DNA of 12,182 nt from Bacteriovoracaceae bacterium (GTDB lineage Bacteria; Bdellovibrionota; Bacteriovoracia; Bacteriovoracales; Bacteriovoracaceae). The notes below the pieces were generated by a model. The model did no database searches. It was given only the letters and a program-made list of their open reading frames with translations, and was not told the origin of the DNA. The stretch spans positions 1-12,182 of the forward strand of contig CANFNN010000065.1 in NCBI GenBank assembly GCA_947448095.1, read 5' to 3'. Below, one piece after another: positions 11,511 to 12,182 of the stretch (position 1 is its first letter; each line of letters starts with the position of its first letter). A program made the translations under genes and the position numbers.

Positions 11511-12182
11511 ATGGCCTATCAAGTCCTGGCCAGGAAGTGGCGTCCGAAACAATTCGAAGAAGTTGTTGGGCAGACCCATGTCACCCGCACGCTGCAAAAC
11601 GCCATCAAACAAGAAAAACTCGCCCATGCCTATTTGTTCACGGGAACTCGAGGCGTTGGTAAAACTTCGATTGCTCGATTGTTTGCAAAGGCCATTCGTT
11701 GCGAAAACCGCAAACCCGATTTTAATCCCTGTTTGATCTGTGCTTCATGCCTCGATATCGATGCTGGCAACTCCATGGACTACATTGAAATTGATGGAGC
11801 CTCTAATAATAGTGTGGATGATGTCCGTGCCTTAATTGAGAATGTTAATTATTTACCGACGCGTGGAAAATATAAAATCTATGTGGTCGATGAAGTCCAT
11901 ATGCTTTCTGTAAGTGCCTTCAATGCTCTTCTTAAAACTTTGGAAGAGCCACCTGCCCACGTCTTATTTATTCTGGCCACGACTGATCCTCATAAGCTTC
12001 TGGGAACAGTTATTTCTCGTTGTCAGCGTTATGATTTTAAAAATGTACCGGTGGAAATTTTAAAAGATCATCTCTTGAAAATTGCTGAAGCTGAAGGCAT
12101 TAAGTTTTCAAGTCCTAAGATCGCCGAAAAATTGGCCGAACTAGGCAAGGGCTCTGTAAGAGATGCACTTTCAATTTTTGAT
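11511..12182 (+). CDS. dnaX: DNA polymerase III subunit tau/gamma, N-terminal part
   Basis: 224 residues are visible and the frame is open at the window edge. It starts MAYQVLARKWRPKQFEEVVGQ, the standard DnaX opening, with GGAG 4 bases before the ATG. The Walker A motif is GTRGVGKTS (45-53). Zinc cysteines are at 64, 74, 77 and 80. Further motifs are Walker B VVDEVH (125-130), sensor I in LATTDPHKL, the SRC motif with the arginine finger R170 (ISRCQRY) and GSVRDAL (214-220). The protein is the clamp-loader ATPase that ties together the replicative polymerase and helicase. The region where a gamma frameshift site would lie is outside the window. Confidence 0.97.
   Translation, partial: MAYQVLARKWRPKQFEEVVGQTHVTRTLQNAIKQEKLAHAYLFTGTRGVGKTSIARLFAKAIRCENRKPDFNPCLICASCLDIDAGNSMDYIEIDGASNNSVDDVRALIENVNYLPTRGKYKIYVVDEVHMLSVSAFNALLKTLEEPPAHVLFILATTDPHKLLGTVISRCQRYDFKNVPVEILKDHLLKIAEAEGIKFSSPKIAEKLAELGKGSVRDALSIFD

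Noticed and set aside
11369..11736. Two plus-strand frames before and inside the dnaX start
   Set aside because: They are out of frame with dnaX, have no family match, and end inside its conserved ATPase region.
1..12182. CRISPR array, insertion sequence, integrase or phage genes
   Set aside because: I found no regularly spaced repeats, transposase or integrase motifs. The tRNA genes show no duplicated 3' ends that would mark an attachment site.

Overview
The window reads as a piece of a low-GC (roughly 38%, by eye), Gram-negative chromosome. Its genes point to a Bdellovibrio/Bacteriovorax-type bacterium (Bdellovibrionota, older 'Deltaproteobacteria'). That placement is an inference. It rests on the overall mix of genes: an NtrC-type activator with a separate HPt protein, CsbD and DUF1328 stress proteins, DUF1003, and a polyprenyl-phosphate-mannose type glycosylation set. 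It also rests on the tadA / tRNA-Ser / SRP RNA / dnaX order. No single gene proves it.

Layout, left to right. (1) 1-320: a possible tail of an upstream gene in an uncertain frame, then tRNA-Arg(ACG) with its own promoter. (2) 321-1978: a minus-strand SET-domain methyltransferase, a minus-strand CsbD-like stress protein, a small basic protein and a DUF1328 membrane protein. The last three are each preceded by a sigma-54 (-24/-12) promoter that I read directly from the sequence. A strong hairpin terminator closes the block. (3) 1979-3131: a minus-strand SAM methyltransferase (Methyltransf_32 type) and a gene-free stretch with a perfect 15-bp inverted repeat, a 7-bp dyad and repeated GGCCAA words. 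(4) 3132-5110: an HPt phosphotransfer protein running tail to tail into an NtrC-family sigma-54 activator (REC-AAA+-Fis HTH). The region upstream of the activator carries two overlapping, divergent sigma-54 promoter matches. (5) 5111-6444: an unrecognised protein and pdxH (vitamin B6) in one plus-strand unit. (6) 6424-9086: a minus-strand pair (PAP2 phosphatase and Dpm1-like glycosyltransferase) divergent from a GT-C membrane mannosyltransferase-like gene. (7) 9117-12182: a membrane PilZ-domain protein, tadA, tRNA-Ser(GGA), a minus-strand DUF1003 membrane protein, the SRP 4.5S RNA and the start of dnaX, which runs off the window.

Two functional themes stand out. The first is a possible local sigma-54 stress circuit: a phosphorelay (HPt plus activator) lies within about 4 kb of several sigma-54 promoters that drive CsbD, DUF1328 and uncharacterised genes. 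The second is a possible envelope-mannosylation module: Dpm1-like polyprenyl-phosphate-mannose synthesis, a GT-C transferase and a PAP2 phosphatase. This would fit the phosphate-free, mannosylated lipid A known from Bdellovibrio. TadA and its classical substrate tRNA-Arg(ACG) are also both present in the window.
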